Origin: Sphingomonas sp. IC081
Lineage (GTDB): Bacteria; Pseudomonadota; Alphaproteobacteria; Sphingomonadales; Sphingomonadaceae
Direction of reading: 5' to 3'
Length of the DNA stretch: 64,000 nt
Assembly (NCBI RefSeq): GCF_006874585.1
Contig: NZ_CP029761.1
Span: forward strand, 1,809,001-1,873,000
Shown here one piece after another: positions 44,142-53,775 of the stretch. A program made the translations under genes and the position numbers. A model generated the notes under the pieces. The model ran no database searches, was not told the DNA's origin, and worked only from the letters and a program-made list of their open reading frames with translations. Position 1 is the first letter of the stretch, and every line of letters begins with the position of its first letter.

Positions 44142-45148
44142 TCGAACTGAACGAACTCACCGACGCCGCGCAGAAGGCATTTCCGGCGGGCTCGCTCTCG
44201 CCCGCGCGCGACGAAAGCTGGCGGCTTGCCGCCGAGATGGGCTGGCTGATGGTACGCCTTCCCGAAGCGGACGGCGGCCTTGGCTTCTCCCGGGAAGCCT
44301 CGACCGCGCTGCACCTCGAAATGGGCCGCATCCTTTCCGCCATGCCCCTGATCCCGGCCCAGCTGGGCCTTCAGGCCATGGCCGCGAGCCACGACTTTGC
44401 CGAACGCGCGGAGTGGCTGGAAAGACTGGCCGCAGGGGAATACGCGCCGCTGCCGATGCTCGGCGCCGCACTGACGCCAAGCCCGGACGGCACCGTTTCC
44501 GGGACGATTTCCGGCGTGTTCGAGGCGGACATGGCCGCCGCCATCATTGCCGAGCTGCCAAACGGCTATGCGCTGGTGCCGCTGGATGCGCCCGGCGTCT
44601 CGATCCTCGAGCGCGCGATCTGGGACCCCGGCCGCCGCCTGTTCGACGTGTTACTGGACGGATACACGCCCACGCTGATGCTTACCGACGCGGCCGGCGC
44701 CAAGGCCCTGCACGACCAGCTGTCGGGCGAGGCGCAACTGGCGCTTGCGGCAGACTGTATCGGCGCGGCGGGTGCCGCGCTCGACATGACAATCGAGTAC
44801 ATGAAGGTCCGCCGCCAGTTCGACCGTCCGATCGCGCTGTTCCAGGCCCTCAAGCACCGCGCCGCCGACATGAAGACAAAGATCACCGTCGCCGAAGCCC
44901 TGCTGTGGAAGCGCGTGCGGGATGAAAGCGCCAGCCTCACCGATCTCGCCGCCGCCAAAGTGCTGGCCGCCGAGGCCTTCCGCTTCGTGACCGAGGAAAT
45001 GGTGCAACTCCATGGCGGCATCGGCCTCACCGACGAGCATCCCTGCCATCTCTTCCTCAAGCGTGCCCTGCTGAACCTCCAGCTTTGCGGCAATGCCGAC
45101 CTGTGGAACGAGCGCGTCGGCCGCGAGGCTCTGTCGGCAACGGGCTAG
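44138..45148 (+). CDS. Acyl-CoA dehydrogenase, small subunit of a second pair
   Basis: A 336-residue protein starting with GTG at 44138, overlapping the partner stop. The C-terminal helical bundle is conserved (VRRQFDRPIALFQALKHRAADMKTK, then MVQLHGGIGLTDEHPCHLFLKRALL), with the N-terminal domain short. AAGGGGTGG provides the ribosome binding site inside the upstream gene. As with the first pair, the coupled full-plus-short arrangement suggests an alpha2beta2 enzyme. An 85-base gap separates it from a CDF transporter. Confidence 0.88.
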   Translation: MIELNELTDAAQKAFPAGSLSPARDESWRLAAEMGWLMVRLPEADGGLGFSREASTALHLEMGRILSAMPLIPAQLGLQAMAASHDFAERAEWLERLAAGEYAPLPMLGAALTPSPDGTVSGTISGVFEADMAAAIIAELPNGYALVPLDAPGVSILERAIWDPGRRLFDVLLDGYTPTLMLTDAAGAKALHDQLSGEAQLALAADCIGAAGAALDMTIEYMKVRRQFDRPIALFQALKHRAADMKTKITVAEALLWKRVRDESASLTDLAAAKVLAAEAFRFVTEEMVQLHGGIGLTDEHPCHLFLKRALLNLQLCGNADLWNERVGREALSATG

Positions 45149-45233
45149 GCGTTTAAGGCACTTGCGAAAACGGACCGGGCCGGTGACAGTCGCAGGCTGA
45201 ATTTCAGTCTCTACCGAGGAACCCGGCCCGCCG

Positions 45234-46178
45234 ATGGACCAGCCCGACAGCGTCGCCGCGCACTTCAAGGCCAATATCGTCCTCTACGGCGCGCTGGCGG
45301 CCAACCTCGGCATTGCCGTGGCCAAGTTCGTGGCCGCCGCGATCAGCGGTTCCTCCTCGATGCTGACCGAGGGCGTCCACTCGCTGGTGGACAGCGGCAA
45401 CCAGATCCTCCTGCTCTACGGCCAGAAGCGCGCGGGTCGCAAGCCGGACCCGACCCACCCCTTCGGTTATGGCCGCGAACTCTATTTCTGGGCCTTCGTG
45501 GTCGCCATCCTGATCTTTGCGGTGGGCGCGGGCGTGTCGATCTACGAGGGCATCGTCCATATCGCCGACCCGCACCCGATCGCCGACCCGACACTCAACT
45601 ACATCGTGCTCGCCATCGCGTTCGTCATGGAAGGCGCATCCTGGTCGCTCGCCGTGCGCGAGTTCAACACCGGGCGCGGCGAGCAGACCTGGTGGCAGGC
45701 GATCCACCGCAGCAAGGACCCGCCCGGCTTCATCGTCCTGTTCGAGGACAGCGCCGCGCTGATCGGCCTCGTCATCGCCGCCCTCGGCGTCTGGGCCTCG
45801 ATCCACTTCGCCGACCCGCGCATCGACGGCGTCGCCTCGGTGCTGATCGGCGGCGTGCTGGCCGGCGTCGCGATATTGCTCGCCCGCGAATCCAAGGAAT
45901 TGCTGATCGGCGAGGCGGCCGATCCGGTACTGATCGCCAAGATCCGCGACGTTCTCGACGGCCACCCGCGCATCGACGCGGTCAACCACATCCGCACCAT
46001 CCACACGAGCCCGCAAGCGATCTTTGTCGCCATCAGCGCCGACTTCGCCGACGACCTCAGGATGGGCGATGCCGAAACGCTGATCGAGGAACTGGAGCGC
46101 CGGATGAAGGCGCTCTCGCCGTGGATCACCTCGATCTACATCCGCCCGGAAAAACGCAGCGATGCGATGGTGTGGTAA
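45234..46178 (+). CDS. Cation diffusion facilitator (CDF) metal transporter
   Basis: A 314-residue efflux protein with about six membrane helices. The Zn/Mn-binding signature is in helix 2 (MLTEGVHSLVDSGNQILLLYG, His and Asp), then PTHPFGYGRELYFWAFV. The second HxxxD-like site appears in helix 5 (FEDSAALIGLVIAALGVWAS). The C-terminal cytoplasmic ferredoxin-like domain runs from about residue 220. It would export divalent metal by proton antiport. It is unrelated in function to the surrounding catabolic genes. Confidence 0.92.
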   Translation: MDQPDSVAAHFKANIVLYGALAANLGIAVAKFVAAAISGSSSMLTEGVHSLVDSGNQILLLYGQKRAGRKPDPTHPFGYGRELYFWAFVVAILIFAVGAGVSIYEGIVHIADPHPIADPTLNYIVLAIAFVMEGASWSLAVREFNTGRGEQTWWQAIHRSKDPPGFIVLFEDSAALIGLVIAALGVWASIHFADPRIDGVASVLIGGVLAGVAILLARESKELLIGEAADPVLIAKIRDVLDGHPRIDAVNHIRTIHTSPQAIFVAISADFADDLRMGDAETLIEELERRMKALSPWITSIYIRPEKRSDAMVW

Positions 46179-46179
46179 G

Positions 46180-46554
46180 CTATTTAAACGTCATCAGATA
46201 ATCGATCACGTCCTTGCGCTTGGCAGGATCCGGGATACCGGCGAAGGGCATTTTCGTGCCCGGCACTTTCTTCTGCGGCGAGGTCAGCCAGGCGTCGAGC
46301 GTGGTGCGGTCCCAGGTGAGACCCGATGCCTTGAGCGCGGGGCTATAGGCATAGGCGGGAAGGCTCGCTGCCTTGCGCCCCGCTACGCCGCGCAGGTTGG
46401 GGCCGTAGGACGTCTTGCCCGCCTCTGTGGCGTGGCAGGCGGCGCATGTGGCGAAGATGGCAGGGCGCGGGGCAGCGTTTTGCGCAGAGCCGGTGGAGGC
46501 CAATGCAATGGCCAGAACCGCGACCGGAGCGGCGGCGAGGAAATAGGTCTTCAC
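46180..46554 (-). CDS. Class I c-type cytochrome
   Basis: A 124-residue periplasmic protein with a signal peptide (residues 1-24, cleavage after GSA). The haem motif is CAACH (FATCAACHATEAGK) and the axial Met is in GTKMPFAGI, as in cytochrome c2/c552-type proteins. It faces the CDF gene tail to tail with almost no gap. Upstream is the exported KatG. It could donate electrons to a terminal oxidase or a periplasmic peroxidase. Confidence 0.93.
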   Translation of the reverse strand: MKTYFLAAAPVAVLAIALASTGSAQNAAPRPAIFATCAACHATEAGKTSYGPNLRGVAGRKAASLPAYAYSPALKASGLTWDRTTLDAWLTSPQKKVPGTKMPFAGIPDPAKRKDVIDYLMTFK

Positions 46555-46629
46555 AAGAAAACAATCCGATGAATGGGGGGTGTGAGGTGGGTTGGCGCCT
46601 CTAACGCCCGATGCCGATCCAAACTACCC

Positions 46630-46661
46630 CGTCATCCCCGCGAAGGCGGGGATCCCGCTTT
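46630..46661 (+). repeat. REP-type palindromic repeat, copy C
   Basis: CGTCATCCC...GATCCCGCTTT, near-identical to copy B, including the preceding ATCCAAACTAC. The hairpin CCCCGC-GAAG-GCGGGG is perfect here. It lies in the intergenic region between katG and the cytochrome c gene. Confidence 0.75.
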
Positions 46662-46780
46662 CTTCTCGACCGTCGCGAAGAAGCAGGGCCCCGTCTCCAC
46701 GGGGGCGACGACGAGTTTTTGGAGAGGGTGGCGGCGACACTGGCAATCCAGCGCCGCCGTCCACCATCAGAAACCGGACA

Positions 46781-49009
46781 TCAGAACCGGTCGAGGTTCA
46801 TGACCTTGCCCCAGGCCGCCACGAAGTCGGTCACGAACATCTGCTTTGCATCGTCGGAAGCATAGGCTTCCGAAACTGCGCGCAGTTCCGAGTTCGAACC
46901 GAACACGAGGTCGACCGGGCTCGCCGTCCACCTGAGCTTGCCGCTGACGCGGTCGTAGCCCTCGTAGACGCCGGGCGCCTTGTCCGACTTCTGCCACTTG
47001 GTCCCCATGTCGAGCAGGTTGACGAAGAAGTCGTTCGACAGCGTGCCCGGATTGGCGGTGAGGACACCCTGCGCGGAATGGCCGGTATTGGCATCGAGCG
47101 CACGCATGCCGCCCACCAGCACCGCCATCTGCGGCACCGTCAGTTCCAGCTGGTTGGCCTTGTCCACCAGCATCTCGGCGGGCGAATGGTCGCTGTCCGC
47201 GCCGTAGTAGTTGCGGAAGCCGTCGGCGCGCGGGCGCAGGTAGTCGTAGGACTTGGGGTCGGTCTCGGCCTGGGCGGCATCGACACGGCCCGGAGTGAAC
47301 GGCACGGAGACGGTGTAGCCCGCCTTCGCCGCCGCCTGTTCCACCGCCGCGTTGCCGCCCAGCACGATCAGGTCCGCCAGCGAGACCTGCTTGCCGGCGG
47401 GAGCCGAGGCGTTGAAGGCCTTGCGCACGCCGTCCAGCTTCGCCAGCACCTTGGCCAGTTCGGCAGGATCGTTGATCGCCCAGCCCTTGGCCGGATCGAG
47501 CCGCAGCCGCGCGCCGTTGACGCCGCCGCGCATGTCGGTGCCCCGGAAGGTGGCCGCCGCCGCCCACGCCGTCTTCACCAGTTCACGCGGCGCGATGCCG
47601 GTGGCGAGGATCTTCGTCTTCAGCGCGGCCGCGTCGGCCTGATCGATCGCGGCGTAGGTGGCCTTGGGCAGCGGGTCCTGCCAGACGAAGCTGACCTTGG
47701 GCACATCCGCGCCGAGGTAGCGCGCCGAAGGCCCCATGTCGCGGTGGGTCAGCTTGAACCACGCCCGTGCAAAGGCCTGCGCGAAGAGTTCGGGATTCTC
47801 GCGCCACCGGGTGGTGATCGCCCGGAAGCCGGGGTCTTCCTTCATCGCGATGTCGGTGGTGAACATGATGGGTGCGTGACGGACGTCGGGACGGTGCGCG
47901 TCGGGAACGAGCTGCCCGGCGGCCGGGTCCTTGGGAATCCACTGCGTGGCGCCGGCCGGGCTCTTGGTCTTCACCCAGTCGAAACCGTAGAGGTTGTCGA
48001 GATACTGCGTGGTGAAGTGGATCGGGTCCGCCGACCATGCGCCTTCAAGGCCGCTGGTGATCGTGTCCTCGGCATTGCCCTTGCCGCACTTGTTGGCCCA
48101 GCCAAGACCCTGCTGCTCGACCGGCGCGGCCGAGGGATCGCCGCCAAGGCACTCTTCCGGCTTGTGGGCGCCATGCGCCTTGCCGAAGGTGTGGCCACCC
48201 GCGATCAGCGCAGCGGTTTCCTCGTCGTCCATCGCCATGCGGCCGAAGGCGAGGCGGATGTCGGCAGCGGCTGCCAGCGGGTCGGGATTGCCGTTGGGGC
48301 CTTCGGGGTTGACGTAGATGAGGCCCATCTGCGTGGCGGCCAGCGGGCCCTTCAGGCCGGTCTTGGGATCGCGGCGCTCATCGCCCAGCCACTTCTTCTC
48401 AGGCCCCCAGAATACCGTGTCCGGCTCCCAGCTGTCGATGCGGCCGCCCGCAAAGCCCAGAGTCTTGAAGCCCATGTCCTCCAGCGCGACGTTGCCCGTC
48501 AGCACCATCAGGTCGCCCCACGAGATCTTGCGGCCGTACTTCTGCTTGATCGGCCAGACGAGGCGGCGCGCCTTGTCCAAACTGACGTTGTCCGGCCAGG
48601 AGTTGAGCGGATCGAAGCGCTGCTCGCCGCCCGCACCGCCGCCGCGGCCGTCGACCACGCGGTAGGTGCCTGCCGAGTGCCAGGCCATGCGGATGAAGAA
48701 CGGGCCGTAATGGCCATAGTCCGCCGGCCACCAGGGCTGCGAGGTCGTCAGCACCTTGCGGATGTCCGCCTTCACCGCCGCGAGGTCGAGCGAGGCGAAC
48801 TCCTTGGCGTAATCGAAGTCCGCACCATAGGGGTTGGACGCGGGATCGTTCTGGCGCAGCGGCGAAAGGTCGAGCCGGTCCGGCCACCAGTCCTTGTTCG
48901 TATTGGCGGTCTCGGCCGCGGGCGCCGCCTCGGCATGAGCGGGCGTGGCGGCGAGCGGCAGCAGCACGGCAGCCATCAGCGCGCAAAGCGAAGTCGATGT
49001 TCTGGACAT
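46781..49009 (-). CDS. katG: Catalase-peroxidase KatG with signal peptide
   Basis: A 742-residue haem enzyme that removes hydrogen peroxide. The distal site is [12 protein letters not shown] (Arg, Trp, His), the Tyr of the covalent Met-Tyr-Trp adduct is in [11 protein letters not shown], the Met lies in [11 protein letters not shown], and the proximal His is in [11 protein letters not shown]. Both the active N-terminal and the degenerate C-terminal halves are present. The first 26 residues are a clear signal peptide ([18 protein letters not shown], cleavage after AHA), so it should be periplasmic, like KatP-type enzymes; most KatG proteins are cytoplasmic. No OxyR gene is adjacent. Confidence 0.95.
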   Translation of the reverse strand: MSRTSTSLCALMAAVLLPLAATPAHAEAAPAAETANTNKDWWPDRLDLSPLRQNDPASNPYGADFDYAKEFASLDLAAVKADIRKVLTTSQPWWPADYGHYGPFFIRMAWHSAGTYRVVDGRGGGAGGEQRFDPLNSWPDNVSLDKARRLVWPIKQKYGRKISWGDLMVLTGNVALEDMGFKTLGFAGGRIDSWEPDTVFWGPEKKWLGDERRDPKTGLKGPLAATQMGLIYVNPEGPNGNPDPLAAAADIRLAFGRMAMDDEETAALIAGGHTFGKAHGAHKPEECLGGDPSAAPVEQQGLGWANKCGKGNAEDTITSGLEGAWSADPIHFTTQYLDNLYGFDWVKTKSPAGATQWIPKDPAAGQLVPDAHRPDVRHAPIMFTTDIAMKEDPGFRAITTRWRENPELFAQAFARAWFKLTHRDMGPSARYLGADVPKVSFVWQDPLPKATYAAIDQADAAALKTKILATGIAPRELVKTAWAAAATFRGTDMRGGVNGARLRLDPAKGWAINDPAELAKVLAKLDGVRKAFNASAPAGKQVSLADLIVLGGNAAVEQAAAKAGYTVSVPFTPGRVDAAQAETDPKSYDYLRPRADGFRNYYGADSDHSPAEMLVDKANQLELTVPQMAVLVGGMRALDANTGHSAQGVLTANPGTLSNDFFVNLLDMGTKWQKSDKAPGVYEGYDRVSGKLRWTASPVDLVFGSNSELRAVSEAYASDDAKQMFVTDFVAAWGKVMNLDRF

Positions 49010-49213
49010 TGGGTCCTCCTCCTGTTGGAACGAACGCTTGTTGGAGGTCCCGGATAGCGGGGCAGGGAATTTCTAAAAAACTGATCGATTTAATGATTGT
49101 GATCGCCTGTCACGATTACACAACATTTTGCCACATTCGCGCGGACGTCGGAAAACGCAGTTCCCCCCGTCCTTGCGCCAGAACGCCGCCACCCACACGG
49201 CAGTTCGCCATGC

Positions 49214-49241
49214 AAAAGGCCCCCGCATCGCTGCGGAGGCC
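49214..49241 (-). terminator. Terminator after E1-beta gene
   Basis: The minus strand forms GGCCTCCGCAGC / GATGCGGGGGCC with a small internal mismatch, followed by TTTT (49217-49214). It begins 31 bases past the stop. Confidence 0.7.
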
Positions 49242-49271
49242 CTGCCCTTACAGTCAATCCGGCTTGCCGCT

Positions 49272-50294
49272 TCAGCCCATCGCGACGAGGCGCTGCGCCT
49301 CGGCAATGATCTCGGGTGGCTGCACCAGGAAAGCATCTTCCAGCTTCTTGGCAAACGGAACCGAGCAGTAGGGCGCGCCAAGGCGGCCGACCGGAGCCTT
49401 CAGCTTGCCGAACAGGGCTTCCTGCACGGTCGCGGCGATTTCCGCGCCCGGGCCGAAATTGCGGCCGGCTTCGTGGACCACCAGCAGGCGACCGGTCTTC
49501 CCGGCCGAGGCCAGCACGGTTTCCTTGTCCCACGGCGAAATCGTGCGCAGGTCCACCACTTCGACCGAGACGCCTGCCTTGGTCAGTTCCTCATAGGCCT
49601 GCATGACGGTGAACATCATCTGGCCATAGGAAACGATGGTGATATCGCTGCCCGGCGCGACCACGTTGGCCTTGCCCAGCGGGATCGGGCCCTGACCCAC
49701 CGGCACGTCCATCGGCACGAACAGCGTCTTGCCGCTTTCGACGATGATGACCGGATCCGGATCCTGAATGGCCGAGAGGTAAAGGCCCTTGAAGTCCGCC
49801 GGGGTCCAGGGGATCACCACCTTGATGCCGGCAGTGTGACAGAACCATGCCTCGTAGAAGTCGGCGTGCTGGCCGGCGGTCTGGTTGCCCGCGCCGGTCA
49901 GGGTGCGGATCACCATCGGCACCTGGCTCTGGCCGCCCGACATGAAGCGCAGCTTGGCCGCGTGGTTCACGATCATGTCCATGGCGACAGTCGTGAAGTT
50001 CATCAGCATGATTTCAGCCACGGGCTTGTAACCGCCCATGGCCGCGCCGATAGCCGCACCGATGATCGCCTGCTCCGAGATCGGCGTCGAGCGCACGCGC
50101 ATCGTGCCGAACTTGGTGGAAAGGCCGCGGGTCACGCCGACCACGCCGCCGCCTTCGTTGTCCGCAATGTCCTCGCCCAGCACGAGGACCTTGGGATCGG
50201 CCTCCATCGCCTCCATCAGCGCGGCGTTGATCGCCTGAAGGCCGTTCATCTTCACGGTTTCGACGACCGGAGCGTCAAGGGTATCGGTGCTCAT
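49272..50294 (-). CDS. TPP-dependent 2-oxoacid/acetoin dehydrogenase E1, beta subunit
   Basis: A 340-residue protein of the transketolase pyrimidine-binding/C-terminal fold. EDIADNEGGGVVGVTRGLSTKFG, RSTPISEQAIIGAAIGAAMGG and the GAGNQTAGQHADFYEAWFCH loop are typical of pyruvate/acetoin/branched-chain E1-beta chains. The ATG overlaps the alpha-subunit stop (ATGA). With E1-alpha it should decarboxylate a 2-oxoacid and pass an acyl group to a lipoyl E2. No E2 or E3 gene is in the window, so substrate is open. Confidence 0.9.
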   Translation of the reverse strand: MSTDTLDAPVVETVKMNGLQAINAALMEAMEADPKVLVLGEDIADNEGGGVVGVTRGLSTKFGTMRVRSTPISEQAIIGAAIGAAMGGYKPVAEIMLMNFTTVAMDMIVNHAAKLRFMSGGQSQVPMVIRTLTGAGNQTAGQHADFYEAWFCHTAGIKVVIPWTPADFKGLYLSAIQDPDPVIIVESGKTLFVPMDVPVGQGPIPLGKANVVAPGSDITIVSYGQMMFTVMQAYEELTKAGVSVEVVDLRTISPWDKETVLASAGKTGRLLVVHEAGRNFGPGAEIAATVQEALFGKLKAPVGRLGAPYCSVPFAKKLEDAFLVQPPEIIAEAQRLVAMG

Positions 50295-51289
50295 GCCGGA
50301 ATCTCCTCGGCAAAGACGTCGCGGCGCAGTTCGTCGTCGGACGGATATTCGCAGGCCATCGCGAATTCGATGGCGTCGTTCACTTCGGCCTCGATCTTCG
50401 CGGTCAGCGCATCGAGTTCCTCGGCCGTGGCGATGCCATCGTCGATCAGCTTCTGGCGGTAGATCGGCAACGGATCCTTCGCCATCGCCTCGGCCTTTTC
50501 TTCCTTGGTCATGTAGCCATCGGCATCGCCGAAGACATGGCCCATGAAGCGGAAGGTCTTGCATTCCAGCAGCGTCGGCCCCTCGCCCGCACGGGCACGC
50601 GCGATGGCGGCGTGGGCGTGGGCATAGACGTCGACCGGATCGTTGCCGTCGACCGTGTAGCCCGGCATGCCGTAGCCGATCGCGCGCTTGGAGATCTGGT
50701 CCACCGAAGTGCCGTTCTCGTAACGGGTGTGTTCGGCAAAGCCGTTGTTCTGGCACACGAAGATCACCGGCAGCTTCCACACGGAGGCCAGGTTCAGCGC
50801 TTCGTGAAAGGCGCCGATGTTGCTGGCGCCATCACCAAAATAGGCCACCGTAACCTGCTTGGTGCCGTCCAGCAGCGCCGCCCAGCCGAAGCCGTTGGCG
50901 ATCGGCATGGACGAACCGACGATGCCCGTCGTCACCATCACGCCGGTTTCCGGGTGGGTGAGGTGCATCGGCCCGCCCTTGCCCTTGCAAGTGCCGTCGA
51001 CGCGGCCGCAGATCTCTGCCCAGAGCGGGCGCAGCGGCATGTCCTTGGCGACCATGTCGTGGATGCCGCGATAGATCGTGCAGATCTTGTCGTCGTCGTT
51101 CAGCAGCACCGAGATGGCCGAGGGAATGCATTCCTGCCCGCGCGCCGAGTAGTACGGCGCGGTGATGCGGCCGCGACGGATCTGGGTGCGGGTGGCGTCG
51201 TCGTTGCGCTCGATCCGGATCATCCGGCGATAGATGTCGAGCTGGGTCTTGGCGTCCGGGGTGGCCCGGTTCTCCAGTATTTCGCTCAT
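50291..51289 (-). CDS. TPP-dependent 2-oxoacid/acetoin dehydrogenase E1, alpha subunit
   Basis: A 332-residue E1-alpha. The thiamine-diphosphate motif GDGASNIGAFHEALNLASVW begins GDG and ends near NN (FVCQNNGFAEHT). GKGGPMHL, MVTTGIVGSSMPIANG and the phosphorylation-loop-like GYGMPGYTVDGNDP are also present. Coupled to the beta gene. It lies between KatG and a CoA ligase on the same strand. The pair is closer to acetoin-type dehydrogenases than to housekeeping pyruvate dehydrogenase by motif impression. Confidence 0.9.
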   Translation of the reverse strand: MSEILENRATPDAKTQLDIYRRMIRIERNDDATRTQIRRGRITAPYYSARGQECIPSAISVLLNDDDKICTIYRGIHDMVAKDMPLRPLWAEICGRVDGTCKGKGGPMHLTHPETGVMVTTGIVGSSMPIANGFGWAALLDGTKQVTVAYFGDGASNIGAFHEALNLASVWKLPVIFVCQNNGFAEHTRYENGTSVDQISKRAIGYGMPGYTVDGNDPVDVYAHAHAAIARARAGEGPTLLECKTFRFMGHVFGDADGYMTKEEKAEAMAKDPLPIYRQKLIDDGIATAEELDALTAKIEAEVNDAIEFAMACEYPSDDELRRDVFAEEIPA

Positions 51290-51358
51290 AGGTCCTCTCT
51301 CGATCAGCCCGGTTGTTCGGGGCTGGCTGAACCCCAGTTCAGTACGCCAAGGGGAACC

Positions 51359-53095
51359 TCACGCAATACCGGGCCGAACCGCCTCGGCGTTATCCGCTTC
51401 CAGCCGCGCCCGGGCGAGCTTGCGAACTTCGCTTGACTTCACCTTTTCGCTTCCGGTGAGGGCAAAATCCTCGTCGCGAAAGAACAGCACGCGCCGCGGC
51501 ACCTTGAAGCTGGCGATGTGGTCCTTGCAGGCGGCGATCACCGCCGCCTCATCCAGTTCCGCCCCATGCGACGGGACAATGCAGGCGACCACCATTTCGC
51601 CCAGAAGATCGTCCGCCACCCCCACCGTCTGGCTGCGTTTCACCCCCGGAATCCGGGCGATCACCTCGTCGACCTCGATCGGCGCGACATTGGCGCCGCC
51701 GGTCTTGATCATCTCCGTCATGCGCCCTTCCCAGAAGAAGCGTCCTGCCTCGTCGACCCGCCCGGCATCCCCGGTGCGGAAAAAACCTTCCGCATCGAAG
51801 CACTCCTCCGGCGCTTTCCCGAGGTAGCCGGACATCAGCGTCGGCCCCTTGATGCACATCTCCCCGACCGTGCCCACGGGCACGAGACGGCCCGATATCG
51901 GCTCTACGATCTTTAGGATGTTCCCCGGCAATGGCGCCCCGAACGAGCCTTCCACCCGGCCTTCAGCATCGTCGGCGACGAAGGAGGTGCAGATCGTCAT
52001 CGTCTCCGTGCAGCCGAACGACATCGGCACTTCCCACTGGGTGGAGACGGTCGGGTGCTGCCAGATCCTTTCGCCGCGCGGCACGTATTTCACGCTGGAC
52101 AGATCCGCCCCTGCCCACTTCGGCGAAGCCTCCAGCCGGGCCCACTGGTGCGGTCGGCCGTTGAGGAACGTCACCCGCTCGCGCTCGGCAAGTTCCAGCG
52201 CCTCGTCGGCCTCGAACGTGCGCTGGAGCACGACCGTCCCGCCCGTCGACAGCGCGGTGCCGACCACCATCGAGACATTGCCCGACCAGAAAAAGCCGTT
52301 GCCGGTCCAGCTGCGCACCGGCTCGTGCATCGCGAAGATCCTTGGCCAGCGCCACCACTGCACCGTGAAGGCCCGCTGCGAATGGACGACGCCCTTGGGC
52401 TGGCTGGTCGTGCCCGAAGAAAAGAACACGCCGCCCGCGTCCGCCGGGTGCACCGCGTCGGCCCGCGCCAGCACGAGTTCGTCCGGCACCTCCCCGCCGT
52501 GCGCCAGAAACTCGTCCCAGGTCTCCACCGCGCCGCCCGCCTCGACCGCGAACGGTTCGGCCTCTCCCGGCGCCCCCCCGAGGGCAACCAGCCGCCGAAG
52601 GTAGGGAAAGCAGAGCGAGGACAAGGCCCCGCGCCGGGCAGACGCGATCCCCGGCTCGAGTTCACGCAGCATCGCGCCGAAGTCCTTCTTCAGCACCCGC
52701 GCCTCGTAGAGCAGCAGCGAGATTTGCGAGGCCCGCAACAAGTGTGCCAGTTCCTGCGGCGTCGAGAACGTGCTGAGCGCCACCGGCACCGCCCCGGCCA
52801 GCGCCGCCCCGAACAGGCTTGAAAGAAACTCCGGCCGGTTGGTCATCAGGATGCCGATCGGCTCGCCCTTGCCGATGCCGCAGGCAACCAGAGCCCGCGC
52901 CACTTCCATCGAGCGGGCCAGCAAATCCTCGTAAGTCCACGCGGTCCGCTGCTCGCCCTTGCGCAGCACCACCGCCTCGCGCGGTCCGTAACGCCCTGCA
53001 ACCTCGCGCAAGTAGCCGCCGATGGTGTGCGCCCCCTGTCCCGGTTCCTGTGCAAGCGGCGGCCCTTCCACCCACGACAGCCCAGCCTGCTCCAT
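51359..53095 (-). CDS. AMP-forming acyl-CoA ligase
   Basis: A 578-residue ANL-superfamily ligase that activates a carboxylic acid through an acyl-adenylate. The phosphate loop is VFFSSGTTSQPKGVVHSQ. The adenylate-binding region is FGCTETMTICTSF, and GFFRTGDAGRVDEAGRFFWEGRMTEMIKTGG is motif A8 with the hinge. The C-terminal catalytic Lys is in SGSEKVKSS-like GSEKVKSSEVRKLA. GGGAGG precedes the ATG. It is 70 bases upstream of the E1 pair. A steroid side-chain or aromatic acid is a possible substrate, not provable here. Confidence 0.9.
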   Translation of the reverse strand: MEQAGLSWVEGPPLAQEPGQGAHTIGGYLREVAGRYGPREAVVLRKGEQRTAWTYEDLLARSMEVARALVACGIGKGEPIGILMTNRPEFLSSLFGAALAGAVPVALSTFSTPQELAHLLRASQISLLLYEARVLKKDFGAMLRELEPGIASARRGALSSLCFPYLRRLVALGGAPGEAEPFAVEAGGAVETWDEFLAHGGEVPDELVLARADAVHPADAGGVFFSSGTTSQPKGVVHSQRAFTVQWWRWPRIFAMHEPVRSWTGNGFFWSGNVSMVVGTALSTGGTVVLQRTFEADEALELAERERVTFLNGRPHQWARLEASPKWAGADLSSVKYVPRGERIWQHPTVSTQWEVPMSFGCTETMTICTSFVADDAEGRVEGSFGAPLPGNILKIVEPISGRLVPVGTVGEMCIKGPTLMSGYLGKAPEECFDAEGFFRTGDAGRVDEAGRFFWEGRMTEMIKTGGANVAPIEVDEVIARIPGVKRSQTVGVADDLLGEMVVACIVPSHGAELDEAAVIAACKDHIASFKVPRRVLFFRDEDFALTGSEKVKSSEVRKLARARLEADNAEAVRPGIA

Positions 53096-53391
53096 GCGTC
53101 ACATCCTCCCGATCCGCCCGCCGGGGCGCTTGTCCGCAGGCGTAGCAGCGGCATGGGGCAAGGTGAAAGCGATCAGTCACCGCAAGGTCGCGGCAGTCAC
53201 TTCGCTGCGCCTGTGGAGGCAATCCGGCGCGGCGATCGGAACACCGAAACGCAAATTCGGCAACCAAATCAACTGCCGTCCGTTCAGCCGAGGTGATGCA
53301 CGACCGGCCAGAAACGCATTGTTCCCCAATTCCGGCTCGGCTTGGAGCATCTCGGGGCGTTCGACAACATAAGTATACAGGAGCTGAAACG

Positions 53392-53694
53392 ATGTCGCCT
53401 TACCTCACCAAACTTGCCCCCCTCGCCGTGGTCCTGGTCGGATCGGTCGGTCTCGGCGGCTGTGCGACCAAGGGCTTCGTCCGCGATCAGATCGCCACCG
53501 TGAACCAGCGTATCGACGGGCTGGATTCCCGCCTGCAGCAGACCGACGCCACCGCCAAGCAAGCGCTTGCCGAAGGTCAGGCCGCTTCGGGCCAGGCCCA
53601 GCAGAACGCGCAGCGCATCGACCAGCTCAACGGCCGCGTCGACAGCGTGGAACAGCAGCAGGCCGCCGCCCAGCGCAAGCGCGCCCGCAACTGA
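53392..53694 (+). CDS. Small coiled-coil lipoprotein
   Basis: A 100-residue lipoprotein. The signal peptide ends in the lipobox LGGC (Cys 24), giving a lipid-anchored outer-membrane protein. The mature part is a heptad-type helix rich in Gln and Ala (VNQRIDGLDSRLQQTDATAK and DQLNGRVDSVEQQQAAAQRK), similar to Lpp-like or alanine-rich lipoproteins that tether the envelope. GGAG lies eight bases upstream of the ATG. A cell-wall L,D-transpeptidase gene follows, which fits with an envelope-linking role. Confidence 0.8.
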   Translation: MSPYLTKLAPLAVVLVGSVGLGGCATKGFVRDQIATVNQRIDGLDSRLQQTDATAKQALAEGQAASGQAQQNAQRIDQLNGRVDSVEQQQAAAQRKRARN

Positions 53695-53775
53695 CGATTT
53701 CCCGGCGTTCGTCGCCAGGACAAGGGGTCGGCGTCGTCACGGGCGCCGGCCATTTCCCGCGAGTAACTTCCGACG

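Noticed and set aside
46592..49057. An 821-codon plus-strand open frame opposite katG
   Set aside because: Composition is Arg/Gly/Val-rich without motifs, while katG on the other strand has every active-site motif.
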